Both the position numbers and the translations under genes were made by a program. DNA of 64,000 nucleotides from Verrucomicrobiaceae bacterium UBA1938 (GTDB taxonomy: Bacteria > Verrucomicrobiota > Verrucomicrobiia > Verrucomicrobiales > Verrucomicrobiaceae). This document shows positions 26,501 through 34,480 of this stretch, one piece after another (the stretch's first letter is position 1; each line of letters begins with the position of its first letter). Under the pieces are notes generated by a model. It saw only the letters and a list, made by a program, of their open reading frames with translations, did no database searches and was not told the origin of the DNA. The DNA is taken from assembly GCA_002336895.1 (NCBI GenBank), contig DDFC01000020.1, positions 216,414 through 280,413 on the forward strand, read 5' to 3'.

Positions 26501-26538
26501 TGGGTGCCGCAGCGGGGACAGGTTTGGGCTGGAGTCAT
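23503..26538 (-). CDS. Membrane Ser/Thr kinase with RDD domains and a pseudokinase-like segment
   Basis: This 1011-residue protein starts with a zinc ribbon (CPRC...CPAC, residues 7-26). A full PknB-type kinase follows at about 60-325: G-loop GRGGMGAVY, Lys91 in VALKVL, HRDIKPAN (182-189) and DFG (202-204). Residues about 332-495 are an RDD membrane domain. Residues about 517-720 resemble a second, degenerate kinase: VGPFHIISTLCDAGGRRVML like a G-loop region and AKLLDFPAPG like a DFG region, but no HRD. Another membrane/RDD-like section covers about 735-760 and 885-1011. It lies 64 bp downstream of an ECF sigma factor on the same strand, so it probably controls or is controlled by that factor. 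The partner and signal are unknown. Confidence 0.88.
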   Translation of the reverse strand: MTPAQTCPRCGTQLPADAPASLCPACLMSGALPSPSDPDATLIMTQSKPHALPRSGEVYGGYRIERELGRGGMGAVYAAEHLESGRRVALKVLSHQLDSSDARARFLREGRLAASINHPNSVYVFGTEEIDGTPVIAMELIAGGTLQDRIERGGPLPVGAAVDAVLQIIAGLEAAHSVGILHRDIKPANCFEDTDGTVKIGDFGLSISTAGCGESMHTMEGTFLGTPAFCSPEQLRGEELNVRSDMYSVGVTLFYLLTGRTPFEGKNMVQLLANSLEKPAPSPLQFRADIPQGLARIVLRCLNKQPTERYGSYAELRQSLQAFASVAPTPATLGLRFAAAVIDHFILSAANFMAPLFLVSSPMDLLNPELLRSREFYWLMVGLFVLRHLYFGITEGLWGASVGKALVGLRVATLNRSAPGIPRALLRSLLMQALMIVELFRYQIPDISQVTIWNYVWLFVQILFFLFLFATARRKNGFAGLHDLWTGTRVIQKAAFQPRVVVTQTEPPVTSTDGMLKVGPFHIISTLCDAGGRRVMLGYDTRLLRQVWIHQMPPGAPPVSPALRNISRPGRLRWLQGERTGHEAWDAYEAAHGTSLTHLISQHPSWREVRHWLHDLAAELDAAGKTASLPQALTLDRVWITAEGRAKLLDFPAPGSTSTREAAATPQAFLHQVATSALEGHALPVRETSGRDVHAPLPLQARRFLKGLAGAPDLHTPAMQLQALTQQPAEVSRWRRFALFFGTLLPSLFLSAFMAMGMSYYESWAAKNPAFSAIHGCMGSYQEMLKDVKQPGLENIPVSEARTAMEIYIAGTYGPIVRDPSQWDSPLGRTILQPPVRAAVEKMVKDHPQPTAEEVQKARALLQPLLSTRVAQRAKEIGMAGKLHSVDFVTASVLSVYLLLTALLSVFCAVVFRGGLMMRVLGIAVVREDGTDASRLRMLWRSLIAWSPILLTPFVLMLLTRFMQKAGVQNLVQGIGLSFMLVLFAVLAFAVIATRGRGLHDRLARTWLVPR

Positions 26539-26602
26539 GACGTGTGTGGCTGGAGGTTCACTGACTTCCTGAAAGCTCCGGCCCGGAGGGTTACAAAAAA
26601 CT

Positions 26603-27328
26603 TCAGCTTCTCAGCACCGCCACCAGGTGCCTCATCTCTTCATCGATCTCCGCCGGTGAATCCACCGTCTGCGCGATCTCCGCGCGCAGCACCTCCCGGT
26701 AGCTGTGCCGCAGGCGATGGATGGCCACCTTGAGCGCGCCCTCGCTCATGCCGAGCTGCCGTGCGGTCTGGGTGCGGTCGGGCTCGGCGCCGCTCAGTGA
26801 GCCCTTGAGCGCCTCAAAGGTCTCTGCATCTCCCTTCGCAGTGAATTCGGCGCGCAGTTTGTCCATGGCCCGGGTCAGCAGCTCCATGGCCCAGCGGCGG
26901 TCGTAGAGCGTGTCGGCATCGGCCTGCTCCGCGGGCTCCAGGGCGTAGCGTGCCTCAGCATCCAGTGCGTCCCATTCCAGCGGCTTTTGTCCGCCGCCAC
27001 GTTTCTGGGTCTGGCGGCGGTTCCAGTCGTTGGCCAGAAAGTTTTTGAGCGCGCCCAGCAGGTAGGAGCGGAACTTTCCGCGCGCAGGATCGGCGGCGGT
27101 GTTTGTCTCCAGCAGCGAGAGAAAAAACGCCTGAGTCAGATCCTGGGCATCGTGCGGCGGGTGGCCGCGTCTGCGCACAAAGGCGTAAAGCGGATACCAG
27201 TAGTCCTGGCAGAGCGCGGACATGGCGCGGTGGGCACGGGTGGCATCCCCGCCCTGCTGGGCATCCAGCACGAGGCTCCAGCGCGTGGTGTGAAACTCGC
27301 GCGCGCCCGGGGCGATGGAGTCATTCAT
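26603..27328 (-). CDS. ECF-type RNA polymerase sigma factor
   Basis: This 241-residue protein has a sigma-2 region (YWYPLYAFVRRRGHPPHDAQDLTQAFFLSLL), with DAQDLTQ typical of ECF factors, and a sigma-4 HTH (RTQTARQLGMSEGALKVAIHRLRHSY). It is a little long for an ECF, as in Planctomycete/Verrucomicrobia groups that are linked to Ser/Thr kinases. The ATG at 27328 (MNDSIAPGAREFHTTRW) fits the FHTTRWSLVL start of that group; the frame open further upstream is probably not translated. The kinase gene lies 64 bp downstream, consistent with a sigma/kinase signalling pair. Confidence 0.9.
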   Translation of the reverse strand: MNDSIAPGAREFHTTRWSLVLDAQQGGDATRAHRAMSALCQDYWYPLYAFVRRRGHPPHDAQDLTQAFFLSLLETNTAADPARGKFRSYLLGALKNFLANDWNRRQTQKRGGGQKPLEWDALDAEARYALEPAEQADADTLYDRRWAMELLTRAMDKLRAEFTAKGDAETFEALKGSLSGAEPDRTQTARQLGMSEGALKVAIHRLRHSYREVLRAEIAQTVDSPAEIDEEMRHLVAVLRS

Positions 27329-27427
27329 ACCACCACATAGCACCCCGGAAGCTCCCTGCACAAGCTGTTCACCTGGCATTCGACATTTTTTTGAATCCAG
27401 AAGAAGGGCGCAAGCGCATAAGGAGGC

Positions 27428-28432
27428 GTGAAATCCGCAGACCCAGCGCACTCACCTCAAAGACACAGCTTAGCCTGGCACATCATCGTGATGCTCAGGC
27501 AGTGGTTTGACTCCGACTACCGGCCGCCGGGCTGGCAGGGGGATGACAAGCTGACGGACGGCATTGACTGGCGGCGCTGCATTCCCTTCATCGTGCTGCA
27601 CCTGGGCTGCCTCTCGGTGCTTTGGGTGGGCTTCAGCTGGGCGGCGCTGGTGGCTGCGCTGCTGCTGTATGGGGTGCGCATGTTTGCCATCACGGCCTTT
27701 TATCACCGCTACTTTTCTCACCGGAGCTACCGCACCTCTCGCGTGATGCAGTTTATCTTTGCCGTGCTGGGAAACACCTCCTGCCAGCGTGGCGCGCTGT
27801 GGTGGGCCTCAGTGCACCGGCACCACCACCAGCACTCGGACGAGACGCCGGATGTGCACTCTCCGCGGATGCGCGGCTTTCTGTGGTCCCACATCGGCTG
27901 GCTGACGAGCCCCAAAAACTTTCCCACGGATTACAGCCGCATCCGCGATCTGGAGAAATTTCCCGAGCTGGTGTTTCTCAACCGTCACGATCAGCTGGTG
28001 CCGCTGCTGTATGCTGCTCTGCTCTGGTATGCAGGTGCCTGGATGGAGAAGCATGTGCCGGGTCTGGGAACCAACGGGCCGCAGATGCTGGTGTGGGGAT
28101 TTTTCATCAGCACGGTGCTGCTGCTGCATGCCACGTTTTTCATCAACTCGCTCGCCCACGTGTTTGGCTCCCGGCGCTTCAAGACGGAGGACGACAGCCG
28201 AAACAGCCTGCTGCTGGCGCTGCTGACCCTGGGGGAGGGCTGGCACAACAATCATCACCGCTATGCGGGATCCGCACGTCAGGGCTTCTTCTGGTGGGAG
28301 ATCGACATCTCCTACTATGTGCTTAAGCTGCTGTCCTGGACCGGGCTGATCTGGGACCTCAAGGTGGTGCCTGCCAGCGTGTACCGTGAGGCGCAGCAGC
28401 TCAAACTATCTGCCGGGAGGAACCCAGCATGA
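27428..28432 (+). CDS. Acyl-CoA / fatty acid desaturase
   Basis: This membrane di-iron enzyme (up to 334 residues) has the three desaturase histidine boxes: HRYFSH, HRHHHQHSDE and EGWHNNHH. It should insert a double bond into acyl chains, probably at the delta-9 position as in the SCD1/DesC family. Four hydrophobic segments lie between the boxes. The start is unsure: a GTG at 27428 is preceded too closely by AGGAGG, and an ATG at 27491 has no obvious ribosome site. It is the first gene of a nine-gene lipid operon and overlaps the next by four bases (ATGA). Confidence 0.9.
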   Translation: MKSADPAHSPQRHSLAWHIIVMLRQWFDSDYRPPGWQGDDKLTDGIDWRRCIPFIVLHLGCLSVLWVGFSWAALVAALLLYGVRMFAITAFYHRYFSHRSYRTSRVMQFIFAVLGNTSCQRGALWWASVHRHHHQHSDETPDVHSPRMRGFLWSHIGWLTSPKNFPTDYSRIRDLEKFPELVFLNRHDQLVPLLYAALLWYAGAWMEKHVPGLGTNGPQMLVWGFFISTVLLLHATFFINSLAHVFGSRRFKTEDDSRNSLLLALLTLGEGWHNNHHRYAGSARQGFFWWEIDISYYVLKLLSWTGLIWDLKVVPASVYREAQQLKLSAGRNPA

Positions 28433-29706
28433 GCCGCCCGCGTCTTGCCATTGTCGGCACCGGTGTCGCAGGCCTGGGCTGCGCGCATTTTCTGCACCCG
28501 CATTTTGATCTGACGATCTTTGAGCAGAATGACTACGCGGGCGGCCATACCAACACGGTGACGGTGCGTGAAGACGGCCGGGAGCTGCCGGTGGATACTG
28601 GGTTCATGGTCTTCAACCACGTGACGTATCCCCTGCTGACACGCCTTTTCAGGGAGCTGGATGTGGCCACGAAGCCGACCTCCATGTCCTTCAGCGTCTC
28701 GCATCTGCCGAGCGGCATCGAATACAATGGCACCTCGCTGAATCACCTCTTTGGTCAGCGGCGCAATCTGATCAGCCCGCGCTTCTGGCGCTTCATGCTG
28801 CAGATCAACCGCTTCAATGCCGAGGCGGTGGCCGCGCTGGACGATGCACGGTATGCACGCATGACGTTGCGCGAGTATGTGGAGGCACGGGGCTACGGCT
28901 CCGATTTCCTCAACATCTACATCATCCCCATGAGCTCTGCGGTGTGGTCCACGCCGCCGGAGCTGATGCTGGAATTTCCCGCGCTCACGCTGATCCGCTT
29001 CTGGCACAATCACGGCTTCCTCGGCCTGCACACGCAGCACCCCTGGTGGACGGTGACGGATGGCGCGCGCTCGTATGTGAAAAAGCTCACCGTGCCCTTC
29101 CGTGACCGCATTCGCCTCGGATCTCCGGTGGTGCGTGTGGAGCGGGGCGCCGATGGCTTGAAGGTTTACCCACGCGATGGGACCGCAGAGACCTTTGACA
29201 AAGTCGTCTTTGCCAGCCATGCCGACCAGACCCTGCGCATGCTGGCGCAGCCGACCGAGCGCGAGAGCGCACTGCTCGGCTGCTTCAAATACCAGCCCAA
29301 CATCGCCACTCTGCACACGGATGAGAGCTTCATGCCGCGCACCAAGAAATGCTGGGCCTCGTGGAACTACCGCATCCGTGAAGGTGCGGGCGGCGGCATC
29401 GAACCGAGTACGCATTACTGGATGAACAGCCTGCAGGGTGTGTCTGACAAAACGAACTACTTTGTGGCCATCAATGCGGCGGATGAGATAGCGCCGGACA
29501 AGGTGCTCAAGCGCATCAACTACGAGCACCCGCTCTTCGATCTGGCCGCCATCGACGCGCAGAGGCAGCTTCCCGAACTGAACCGCATCTCGCCGGACCA
29601 AAGCACCTACTTCTGCGGCAGCTACTTCCGCTACGGCTTCCACGAGGACGCCTTTGGCTCGGCGGTGGCCCTGTGTCGCGATCTTCTCGGAAGGGAACCC
29701 TGGTGA
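28429..29706 (+). CDS. FAD-dependent oxidoreductase (COG2907, amine-oxidase fold)
   Basis: This 425-residue flavoprotein has the N-terminal dinucleotide motif IVGTGVAGLGCAHFL and acidic E of FEQNDYAGGH, then LPVDTGFMVFNH. The C-terminal FCGSYFRYGFHEDAFGSA is typical of COG2907. Genes of this family commonly neighbour DUF1365 and cyclopropane-synthase genes, and related enzymes act in furan or cyclopropane fatty acid pathways in Proteobacteria. GGAGG lies eight bases upstream of the ATG, which overlaps the desaturase stop. The substrate is likely a modified acyl chain on phospholipid; that is inferred from context. Confidence 0.85.
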   Translation: MSRPRLAIVGTGVAGLGCAHFLHPHFDLTIFEQNDYAGGHTNTVTVREDGRELPVDTGFMVFNHVTYPLLTRLFRELDVATKPTSMSFSVSHLPSGIEYNGTSLNHLFGQRRNLISPRFWRFMLQINRFNAEAVAALDDARYARMTLREYVEARGYGSDFLNIYIIPMSSAVWSTPPELMLEFPALTLIRFWHNHGFLGLHTQHPWWTVTDGARSYVKKLTVPFRDRIRLGSPVVRVERGADGLKVYPRDGTAETFDKVVFASHADQTLRMLAQPTERESALLGCFKYQPNIATLHTDESFMPRTKKCWASWNYRIREGAGGGIEPSTHYWMNSLQGVSDKTNYFVAINAADEIAPDKVLKRINYEHPLFDLAAIDAQRQLPELNRISPDQSTYFCGSYFRYGFHEDAFGSAVALCRDLLGREPW

Positions 29707-30506
29707 TGCCTGACTCATCCGCCATCTACGAATGCAAGGTCATGCACCACCGGCTGCAGCCCAAGGTGCACCGGTTCAGCTACCATGTTTTTTACCTCTG
29801 GCTGGATCTCGATGAGATCGACAGCCTCTCCAGCAGGCTACGCTTCTTCAGCCGCAACCGGTTCAACCTCTTCTCGTTTTATGACTGCGATCATCTCGAT
29901 CTCGGCGCACAGGGTGTGAAGGCCAACATCCTGCGCTACCTGGCGGAGAACGAGGTGGACACCACGCGCATCGCCAGCATCCGGCTGCTCACGTTTCCGC
30001 GAGTGCTGGGCTACATCTTCAATCCGGTGTGCTTCTACTACGCCTATGATGCCGCTGGAAATCCAGTGTGCGCCGTGGCGGAGGTGACCAACACCTTTCA
30101 CGAGCAGAAGCCCTACATTCTTAAGACGGTCGAAGATGCGCAGCGCTTCCGCCTCATCACGCCCAAGCACTTTTATGTGTCCCCCTTTTTCGTGCTCGAC
30201 CTGAGCTTTGATTTCAAGCTGCGGCTCCCGGATGAAAAGCTGGAGATCCACATCGACGACCGGCTGGAGAACGAGCGCGTGCTTCTCACTGCCCTGACCG
30301 GTGCACGCAGGCCGCTTACCAATCCCGCGCTGCTGCTGTGCGCGGCGAAGTATCCGCTGCTGACCCTGCGCGTCATCTTTCTCATTCACTGGCATGCGCT
30401 GCTGCTGTGGCTCAAGCGCATTCCCTGGCATCGGAAAGCGGCCAATGCCGATCTGCAGCTCGGAGTGCTGCGGCCTCATGCATCCATTTCACCCGGAAAA
30501 TCATGA
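29706..30506 (+). CDS. DUF1365 protein
   Basis: This 266-residue protein opens AIYECKVMHHRLQPKVHRF and has YVFYLWLDLDEID-type text plus LRYLAENEV and PRVLGYIFNPVCFYY, matching DUF1365. It has no clear enzymatic motif but is repeatedly found in cyclopropane/furan fatty acid operons. One C-terminal hydrophobic stretch (about residues 215-235) could touch the membrane. Start and stop overlap neighbours: TGATG with the FAD gene and ATGA with the next methyltransferase gene. Its molecular job is unknown. Confidence 0.85.
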   Translation: MPDSSAIYECKVMHHRLQPKVHRFSYHVFYLWLDLDEIDSLSSRLRFFSRNRFNLFSFYDCDHLDLGAQGVKANILRYLAENEVDTTRIASIRLLTFPRVLGYIFNPVCFYYAYDAAGNPVCAVAEVTNTFHEQKPYILKTVEDAQRFRLITPKHFYVSPFFVLDLSFDFKLRLPDEKLEIHIDDRLENERVLLTALTGARRPLTNPALLLCAAKYPLLTLRVIFLIHWHALLLWLKRIPWHRKAANADLQLGVLRPHASISPGKS

Positions 30507-31783
30507 ACGACACCATCACCTGCGACCCTCCCCTCCTGGTATCCAATGCGGCGGCAGCCAAGCCAGGCTTCTACGAGCGGCTCTTCATGCTTTCGCTCAA
30601 GCCCTTTGTGCATGGCGGCATGCGACTGGTGCATCCCGATGGCCGGACTCAGACGCTGGGAGCGCCCGGCGCACCCATCACGGCGGAGATTCGCATCCGC
30701 AGACGTGAATTTTTCAAGCACTGCGTGCTGTTTGGCAATGTGGGCTTTGGTGAAGCCTACGTCGAGGGGTATTGGGACACGGATGACATCGCGGCGGTGA
30801 TCGAGTGGTTCATCCTCAATCTCTCACAGACCCAGGGCGGAAGCTCCTCCTCCAGCAAGGTGGCGTTTGTGAACCTGCTCAATGTCGTGAACCGCGTGCA
30901 TCATCTGCTGCGGCCCAACAGCGTGGCCACCAGCCGGCGCAACATCTCCGAGCACTATGATCTAGGGAATGAATTCTACTCCCTCTGGCTGGATGAGACG
31001 ATGACATACTCCGCCGCTCGCTTTGAGTATCCGGGCCAGCCGCTGGCGGAGGCACAGCACTCCAAGTATGAGGCGCTGTGCCAGAAGCTGCAGCTCAAGC
31101 CGGGAGACCACGTGCTGGAAATCGGCTGCGGCTGGGGCGGCTTCTCCTGCCATGCGGCCAAGCATCATGGATGCCGCGTCACAGCGGTGACGATCTCTCA
31201 AGAACAGCACAAATATGCCACCGAGCGCGTCGCACGCGAAGGGCTGGCAGACCGGGTGGAAATCCGCCTGCAGGACTACCGCCATATCACAGGCCAGTTC
31301 GACAAGATCGCCTCCATCGAAATGCTGGAGGCTGTGGGTGACAAATATCTGGAGACTTACTTTGCCAAGTGCGCCGAGGTTTTGAAACCTGAGGGGCTGC
31401 TGGCCTTTCAGATGATCACCGTGGCCGACTGCCAGCACAAGGACCTGCGCAAAGGCGTGGACTGGATTCAAAAACACATCTTCCCCGGCTCGCTGCTGCT
31501 GAGCGTGGGGCGTGTGAATGAGGCCATCAACCGCACGAGCGAGATGTTCATGCACGGCCTGGAAGATCTGGGCGCCTCGTATGCAAAGACGCTGCGCCTG
31601 TGGTTTGAGCGCTTCAATGCCAAGGCCGCCGAGGTCAAGGCACTGGGCTTTGATGAGCGCTTCATGCGCAAGTGGAACTACTACCTGCGGTACTGCGAGG
31701 CCGCCTTTGCCACGCGGAACATCAGCGTGGTGCAGGCCGTCTATACCCGCCCCAACAACGCCACCCTTCACCGCGCTTTCTAA
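30503..31783 (+). CDS. Cyclopropane-fatty-acyl-phospholipid synthase family methyltransferase
   Basis: This 426-residue protein matches the CFA/mycolic acid cyclopropane synthase family: NISEHYDLGNEFYSLWLD, SAARFE, VLEIGCGWGGFSCHAA (SAM-binding), and KIASIEMLEAVGDKYLETY. It should transfer a methylene or methyl from SAM to a double bond in membrane phospholipid acyl chains, consistent with the upstream desaturase supplying that bond. The ATG at 30503 overlaps the DUF1365 stop. A second relative lies at 33443. CFA ring formation versus simple methylation cannot be separated by sequence alone. Confidence 0.93.
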   Translation: MNDTITCDPPLLVSNAAAAKPGFYERLFMLSLKPFVHGGMRLVHPDGRTQTLGAPGAPITAEIRIRRREFFKHCVLFGNVGFGEAYVEGYWDTDDIAAVIEWFILNLSQTQGGSSSSSKVAFVNLLNVVNRVHHLLRPNSVATSRRNISEHYDLGNEFYSLWLDETMTYSAARFEYPGQPLAEAQHSKYEALCQKLQLKPGDHVLEIGCGWGGFSCHAAKHHGCRVTAVTISQEQHKYATERVAREGLADRVEIRLQDYRHITGQFDKIASIEMLEAVGDKYLETYFAKCAEVLKPEGLLAFQMITVADCQHKDLRKGVDWIQKHIFPGSLLLSVGRVNEAINRTSEMFMHGLEDLGASYAKTLRLWFERFNAKAAEVKALGFDERFMRKWNYYLRYCEAAFATRNISVVQAVYTRPNNATLHRAF

Positions 31784-31789
31784 AAGATC

Positions 31790-32122
31790 ATGATCTGGTC
31801 TCTCCGCGTGTTTTTCATCATCGTTCTGGTGTCCATGCTCGGAGTCACGAGCTGGGCCTCAGCGCAGTGTGCGCTGTGGGACCTGCCCGGTACTGTAGGA
31901 GGGCACCCGTGGTTCATCGCCACGTTGTTCGACACCTACTGGGCCTTTCTCACCTTCTACTGCTGGCTGGCGTATAAAGAGCGCGGCTGGCTCGCGCGCC
32001 TCGGCTGGCTGGTTGGCGTTCTCCTTCTCGGAAACATCGCCATGGCCGTTTACATGCTCATCCAGCTCTTCCGTGTGCCCGCCACGGCGCGCATGGAGGA
32101 CATCCTCCTGCGCAAGGCATGA
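31790..32122 (+). CDS. Small membrane protein (DUF1475-like)
   Basis: This 110-residue protein has three membrane segments (about residues 5-25, 42-62 and 70-92), with a Trp- and aromatic-rich middle (FIATLFDTYWAFLTFYCWLAYKE) resembling DUF1475. It follows the first cyclopropane-synthase gene by six bases and overlaps the DUF2062 gene by four. It may be a lipid-operon accessory protein. No catalytic residues are evident, and the DUF call is from memory of the family's look. Confidence 0.65.
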   Translation: MIWSLRVFFIIVLVSMLGVTSWASAQCALWDLPGTVGGHPWFIATLFDTYWAFLTFYCWLAYKERGWLARLGWLVGVLLLGNIAMAVYMLIQLFRVPATARMEDILLRKA

Positions 32123-32619
32123 ATGCCCCCGTCCAGCATGAATCTCTCTGGCACCGCTGGGTGGTGCAGCCGGTGGTGGCGCAGCTGCAGCAAGGGACGA
32201 CACCGCCCAAGATCGCGCAGGCCATCGCGTTTGGAGTGACGGCAGGGGTGTTTCCACTGCTGGGCACCACGACGGTGCTCGGGCTGGCGCTGGGCGTCTG
32301 GCTGAAGCTCAACCAGCCGGTGCTCCAGGTGTTTCTTCAATTGGTGTATCCGGTGCAGCTGGCCACCATTTTGCTCTTCATGCGCGCTGGTGAGTCGTTG
32401 TTTGGCGCTGAACATGTGCCGCTCTCCATCTCCATGATGACGGAGCGCTTCTTTGCCGATCCGATGCAGTTTCTGGCCGAGTTTGGCATGATCGGCCTCT
32501 ACGGCGTGGTGGTGTGGCTGCTGCTGGCGCCGCTGCTCATTGCCGCAGTCTATTTCATCAGCAGGCCCTTCGTGGAGAAACTGCACAAACACATCCGCTT
32601 TCCCCATCATGATGCATGA
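32119..32619 (+). CDS. DUF2062 membrane protein
   Basis: This 166-residue protein has the DUF2062 pattern PPKIAQAIAFGVTAGVFPLLGTTT with a second hydrophobic block LGVWLKLNQPVLQVFLQLVYPVQLATIL and a C-terminal membrane segment (about residues 131-153). DUF2062 proteins are small integral membrane proteins of unknown role, often beside lipid or glycosyltransferase genes. It overlaps the previous gene by four bases and the next by about ten, so translation is probably coupled. Confidence 0.82.
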   Translation: MNAPVQHESLWHRWVVQPVVAQLQQGTTPPKIAQAIAFGVTAGVFPLLGTTTVLGLALGVWLKLNQPVLQVFLQLVYPVQLATILLFMRAGESLFGAEHVPLSISMMTERFFADPMQFLAEFGMIGLYGVVVWLLLAPLLIAAVYFISRPFVEKLHKHIRFPHHDA

Positions 32620-33403
32620 CTTTTGGTATCTGACCGCCGTTGGCACGGCTGTGGCCGTGGGCCTTTTCACCCTGACCTGGCTGCTGAGCCTGAAGCTGGA
32701 CAACTTCAGCTTTGTGGACGTGACGTGGTCCTACGCGCTCGCTGTGGTTGCGCCGCTCTATGCGTGGCTGGCCGGTGGCGGGTGGACGCAGCGCAAGATC
32801 ATCGCCGTGACGATGGCGGTGGTGTGGAGCGTGCGGCTTGGGACCTATCTTTTCTTTCGCGTCAAACGCCACCACCCGCATGAGGACGTGCGCTATGCGG
32901 TGCTGCGGGAAAAATGGCGCGATGCCCTGGCGCGCAATTTCTTCTTTTTCTTCCAGGCGCAGGCGGTGCTCATCGTGCTGCTGGCAGTGCCTGTGCTGCT
33001 GGCATGCCTGAACCCAGCGCCTCAGCTTAACGCCATTGAAATCGCCGGCGCGCTGCTGTGGCTGACTGGCATCTGCGGCGAGGCGCTGAGCGATGCGCAG
33101 ATGCAGCGCTTCAAGGCGGACCCCGCCTGCAAGGGCAAGGTCTGCCAGGTGGGGCTGTGGCGTTACTCGCGGCATCCGAATTACTTTTTTGAATCGGTGG
33201 TTTGGTGGGGCTTCTGGCTGTTTGCCTGCGGCTCGCCGTCGGGCTGGGTCACGCTCTATGCGCCGCTGCTCATGCTCCACTTTCTGCTGCGCGTCACAGG
33301 CATCCCGCTCACGGAAGAGTGCGCGGTGAAGAGCAAGGGGGACGCCTACCGCGAATACCAGCGCACCACGAGCGCCTTTGTGCCGTGGCCGCCAAAAAGC
33401 TGA
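32609..33403 (+). CDS. DUF1295 / steroid 5-alpha-reductase-like membrane enzyme
   Basis: This protein of about 264 residues has several membrane segments and the DUF1295 C-terminal signature GLWRYSRHPNYFFESVVWWGFWLF, ending DAYREYQRTTSAFVPWPPK. The family is related to steroid 5-alpha-reductase and isoprenylcysteine methyltransferase folds, which use NADPH or SAM at the membrane. In this operon it may reduce or alter a modified acyl chain. Two adjacent ATGs at 32609 and 32612 could start it, both inside the end of the DUF2062 gene. Co-occurrence of DUF1295 with CFA genes is known in other bacteria. Confidence 0.85.
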   Translation: MMHDFWYLTAVGTAVAVGLFTLTWLLSLKLDNFSFVDVTWSYALAVVAPLYAWLAGGGWTQRKIIAVTMAVVWSVRLGTYLFFRVKRHHPHEDVRYAVLREKWRDALARNFFFFFQAQAVLIVLLAVPVLLACLNPAPQLNAIEIAGALLWLTGICGEALSDAQMQRFKADPACKGKVCQVGLWRYSRHPNYFFESVVWWGFWLFACGSPSGWVTLYAPLLMLHFLLRVTGIPLTEECAVKSKGDAYREYQRTTSAFVPWPPKS

Positions 33404-33442
33404 ATCCATTTTCCATCACCGGCCGCATAACCCTCCACACGC

Positions 33443-34480
33443 ATGAGCACCATCAACGCCATCCTCGCCAGGAACATCCTCCCAGATCCCATGATCCGCC
33501 TTGGCATCCGCCAGCGGCTGGCGGAGACGCTGCGGGAAAACAAGCAGCCCACCGCCGAGGCCCAGCGTGCCGCGCTCATGCGCTACGTGCAGGATCTCAA
33601 GCAGATGCCCGTGGCCATTGCCACGGATGAGGCCAATGAACAGCACTACGAAGTGCCCACGCGCTTCTACCAGCTCGTGCTGGGCAAGCATCTCAAGTAC
33701 AGCTCCGGCTACTGGCCGGATGAAAACACGACCTTTGATGAATCCGAGGCCGCGATGCTGAAGCTGACCTGCGAGCGCGCGGAGCTGCAGGACGGCCAGC
33801 GCATCCTGGAGCTGGGCTGCGGCTGGGGATCGCTCTCGCTGTGGATGGCGGAGCATTACCCGAACGCGCAGATCACCAGCGTTTCCAATTCGCGCACGCA
33901 GAAGCTCTTCATCGACGCCGAGGCGGAGAAGCGTGGGCTGAAAAACCTCACCATCATCACCGCCAACATGGTTCACTTCCAGGGCGTGGGAGACGGCATT
34001 TTTGACCGCTGCGTCTCGGTGGAGATGTTTGAGCACATGAAAAACTACCAGGAGCTGCTGCGCCGTGTCTCCACCTGGCTCAAGCCGAAAGGAAAGCTCT
34101 TCGTGCACATCTTCACGCACCGCGAGTACGCCTACCACTACGAGGTGCGCAGCGATGACGACTGGATGGCCAAGTACTTCTTCACCGGCGGCCAGATGCC
34201 CAGTGATGACCTGCTGCTCTATTTCCAGGACGACCTGAAAATCGAGGACCACTGGTGCGTCAGCGGTCAGCATTATTCGAAGACGAGCGAGGCCTGGCTG
34301 GCCAACATGGATGCTCACAAGGCAGAGATCCTGCCTCTGTTTGCCGAGACCTACGGCAGAGACCAGGTGACGAAGTGGTGGGTGTGGTGGCGTCTGTTCT
34401 TCCTTGCCTGCGCCGAGCTGTGGGGGTATCGCGGCGGAGAGGAATGGATCGTTTCACACTATCGTTTCATCAAACCATGA
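33443..34480 (+). CDS. Second CFA-type SAM-dependent methyltransferase
   Basis: This 345-residue protein is shorter than the first synthase and lacks most of its N-terminal region. It has EANEQHYEVPTRFYQLVLG, KYSSGYW, ILELGCGWGSLSLWMAE and CVSVEMFEHMKNY. The pattern is nearer to the coclaurine-N-methyltransferase-like branch of the CFA family than to classic CFA. It may methylate an acyl chain or a small molecule. It lies 39 bp after the DUF1295 gene and overlaps the next by four bases. Confidence 0.88.
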   Translation: MSTINAILARNILPDPMIRLGIRQRLAETLRENKQPTAEAQRAALMRYVQDLKQMPVAIATDEANEQHYEVPTRFYQLVLGKHLKYSSGYWPDENTTFDESEAAMLKLTCERAELQDGQRILELGCGWGSLSLWMAEHYPNAQITSVSNSRTQKLFIDAEAEKRGLKNLTIITANMVHFQGVGDGIFDRCVSVEMFEHMKNYQELLRRVSTWLKPKGKLFVHIFTHREYAYHYEVRSDDDWMAKYFFTGGQMPSDDLLLYFQDDLKIEDHWCVSGQHYSKTSEAWLANMDAHKAEILPLFAETYGRDQVTKWWVWWRLFFLACAELWGYRGGEEWIVSHYRFIKP

